A DNA stretch of 7,317 nucleotides from Caldifarciminota bacterium (GTDB lineage Bacteria > Hydrothermota > Hydrothermia > B15-G9 > WFZT01), in contig JALSOY010000235.1 of the NCBI GenBank assembly GCA_026986235.1, forward strand, positions 1 to 7,317, given 5' to 3'. The position numbers were made by a program, and so were the translations under genes. Under the pieces are notes generated by a model, which made no database searches, was not told the origin of the DNA, and saw only the letters and a program-made list of their open reading frames with translations. Positions within the stretch are counted from its first letter, which is position 1; each line of letters opens with the position of its first letter. Below, in pieces: positions 6,206-7,317 of this stretch.

Positions 6206-7317
6206 TTGAGGGTAAAAGGCGTCTGCCCCCACGACTGCCCCGATACATGCAGCTGGATTGTCGAGGTAAAAGACGGAAGGGCAGTAAATATCTCAGGTGA
6301 CCCTGATCATCCCATCACACGAGGGGTTCTTTGCGCGAAAGTCAAAAGATACCTTGAGAGGACATATCATCCGGAGAGGGTGTTATACCCTCTTAAACGA
6401 TCCGGTAGAAAGGGTGAGGGGATCTTCCAACCTGTTTCCTGGGACGATGCACTGGAAGAGATTTCAGAAAAACTCAATCAGATTATAGCCAGGCACGGCT
6501 CTGAGTCAATACTTCCTTACTCCTACAGCGGAACCCTGGGACTGATTCAGGGTAGCAGTATGGACAGGAGGTTTACCCATATTCTTGGGGCCACCCTGCT
6601 CGAAAGAAGCCTGTGCTCAGACGCAGGCGTGTCAGGCTACAGTTACACCATTGGCAGCACCATAGGTACACCTCCTGAGGACTTCCAGTTTGCAAAATTT
6701 ATCATTCTCTGGGGAACAAATACCCTCACGAGCAACCTCCATCTCTGGAAATTCATATTGAAGGCAAAAAGAAGGGGAGCAGATGTCGTTGTGATCGATC
6801 CAATAAAGACGAAAACCGCCCGCAATGCTGACATGTGGATACCGATAAGACCGGGATCGGATGGTGCTCTCGCCCTTTCGATTATGAATGTTTTAGTTTC
6901 GGAGAGGCTGTATGACCGTGAATATGTGGAAAAATATACAGTTGGTTTTAGTGAGCTTAAAAAAAGAGTGGAGGAGTGGCCCCCGGAAAGAGCAGAGAAG
7001 GTCACGGATATTCCAGCTGAAACTATCAGAAGGATGGCCCGTAAGTACGCAAGATTACAGCCCTCTGTCATAAGAGTTAACTACGGGATGCAGAGAAACA
7101 GGGGTGGAGGGAATGCCATACGGGCCATAAGTATGCTCCCTGCACTGGTGGGAGCCTGGAGATTCAGAGGTGGCGGCATCCTTCTTTCAACCAGTGGAGC
7201 GTTCACCTGGAATAAGTTTGCCCTTGAAAGGCCCGATCTGATGCCAGGTAATGTGCGAAAAGTCAACGCCACGAGACTGGGTGACGCACTGAGCCCGAGG
7301 GTGGAGGACAGGGGGCG
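6206..7317 (+). CDS. Molybdopterin-dependent oxidoreductase (DMSO reductase superfamily) with N-terminal [4Fe-4S] motif, 5' part
   Basis: Partial gene: 370 codons are open to the right edge with no stop or in-frame TGA. The protein opens M-R-V-K-G-V-C-P-H-D-C-P-D-T-C. C7, C11, C15 and C43 form a C-x3-C-x3-C-x27-C [4Fe-4S] motif, with the usual following basic residue K45. Family blocks follow: GDPDHPITRGVLCAKVKRYL (31-50), YHPERVLYPL (54-63), SWDDALEEI (78-86), a WGTN segment (169-172), VVVIDP (194-199) and WIPIRPGSDGALAL (211-224), the last two binding the bis-guanine-dinucleotide cofactor. LCSDAG (136-141) occupies the place where the Mo/W ligand residue usually lies. There is no Tat or Sec signal, so it is probably cytoplasmic. 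The substrate is unknown. TTG 6206 is the only reasonable start: an in-frame TAA lies at 6170-6172, and the first in-frame ATG and GTG fall after the cysteines. It lacks a clear Shine-Dalgarno site and sits 2 nt after metG, suggesting reinitiation. Confidence 0.92.
   Translation, partial: MRVKGVCPHDCPDTCSWIVEVKDGRAVNISGDPDHPITRGVLCAKVKRYLERTYHPERVLYPLKRSGRKGEGIFQPVSWDDALEEISEKLNQIIARHGSESILPYSYSGTLGLIQGSSMDRRFTHILGATLLERSLCSDAGVSGYSYTIGSTIGTPPEDFQFAKFIILWGTNTLTSNLHLWKFILKAKRRGADVVVIDPIKTKTARNADMWIPIRPGSDGALALSIMNVLVSERLYDREYVEKYTVGFSELKKRVEEWPPERAEKVTDIPAETIRRMARKYARLQPSVIRVNYGMQRNRGGGNAIRAISMLPALVGAWRFRGGGILLSTSGAFTWNKFALERPDLMPGNVRKVNATRLGDALSPRVEDRG

Noticed and set aside
6643..7272. Minus-strand open frames (142 and 63 codons) opposite the molybdoenzyme
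   Set aside because: They lie antisense to a gene with clear superfamily motifs throughout. The apparent hydrophobic stretch is a by-product of the coding strand.
1..7317. Mobile elements, CRISPR repeats, tRNA or rRNA genes
   Set aside because: I saw no transposase, repeat array, terminal inverted repeats or structural RNA signature; coding sequence fills nearly all of the window.

Overview
The window looks like a piece of bacterial chromosome from an anaerobe. It carries core translation and RNA-decay genes on the minus strand (about 1-3936), and a divergent plus-strand unit from 4182 to the right edge that begins with methionyl-tRNA synthetase. The anaerobic hint comes from the oxygen-sensitive type of molybdopterin/[4Fe-4S] oxidoreductase at the right edge. 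Arginine in metG is written mostly as AGA/AGG, a bias common in thermophiles but not proof of thermophily. The MetRS type (two zinc knuckles, KISTS in place of KMSKS, fused C-terminal tRNA-binding domain) is not the enterobacterial one. I cannot name the phylum from the sequence; a little-studied bacterial lineage is plausible.

Minus strand, read right to left: rpsF (bS6), ssb, rpsR (bS18), rplI (bL9), rpsO (uS15), pnp (polynucleotide phosphorylase), then the first 40 codons of a DegT/DnrJ/EryC1/StrS-family aminotransferase leaving the left edge. Gaps are -1, 14, 17, 11, 1 and 1 nt, and no terminator is visible, so these seven genes look like one transcription unit. It joins two classical clusters, rpsF-ssb-rpsR-rplI and rpsO-pnp. 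Several Shine-Dalgarno sequences overlap the preceding stop codon, which suggests translational coupling.

The 245-nt divergent spacer (3937-4181) holds a very good sigma70-type promoter for metG (TTGAAA-17-TATAAT), a fair one for the rpsF operon (TTGAAA-17-TAATAT), a weaker second one, and a chain of three hairpins in the rpsF leader that may be an autoregulatory site.

Plus strand: metG, best started at ATG 4182, is followed 2 nt after its stop by a molybdopterin oxidoreductase that must start at TTG 6206 to keep its N-terminal CPHDCPDTC iron-sulfur motif. That gene runs off the right edge after 370 codons.

Most of the window is ordinary housekeeping DNA, and I see no clear new multi-gene system. 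The points most worth a second look are the two odd operon partners, an aminotransferase coupled to pnp and a molybdoenzyme coupled to metG, and the structured leader of the ribosomal operon.
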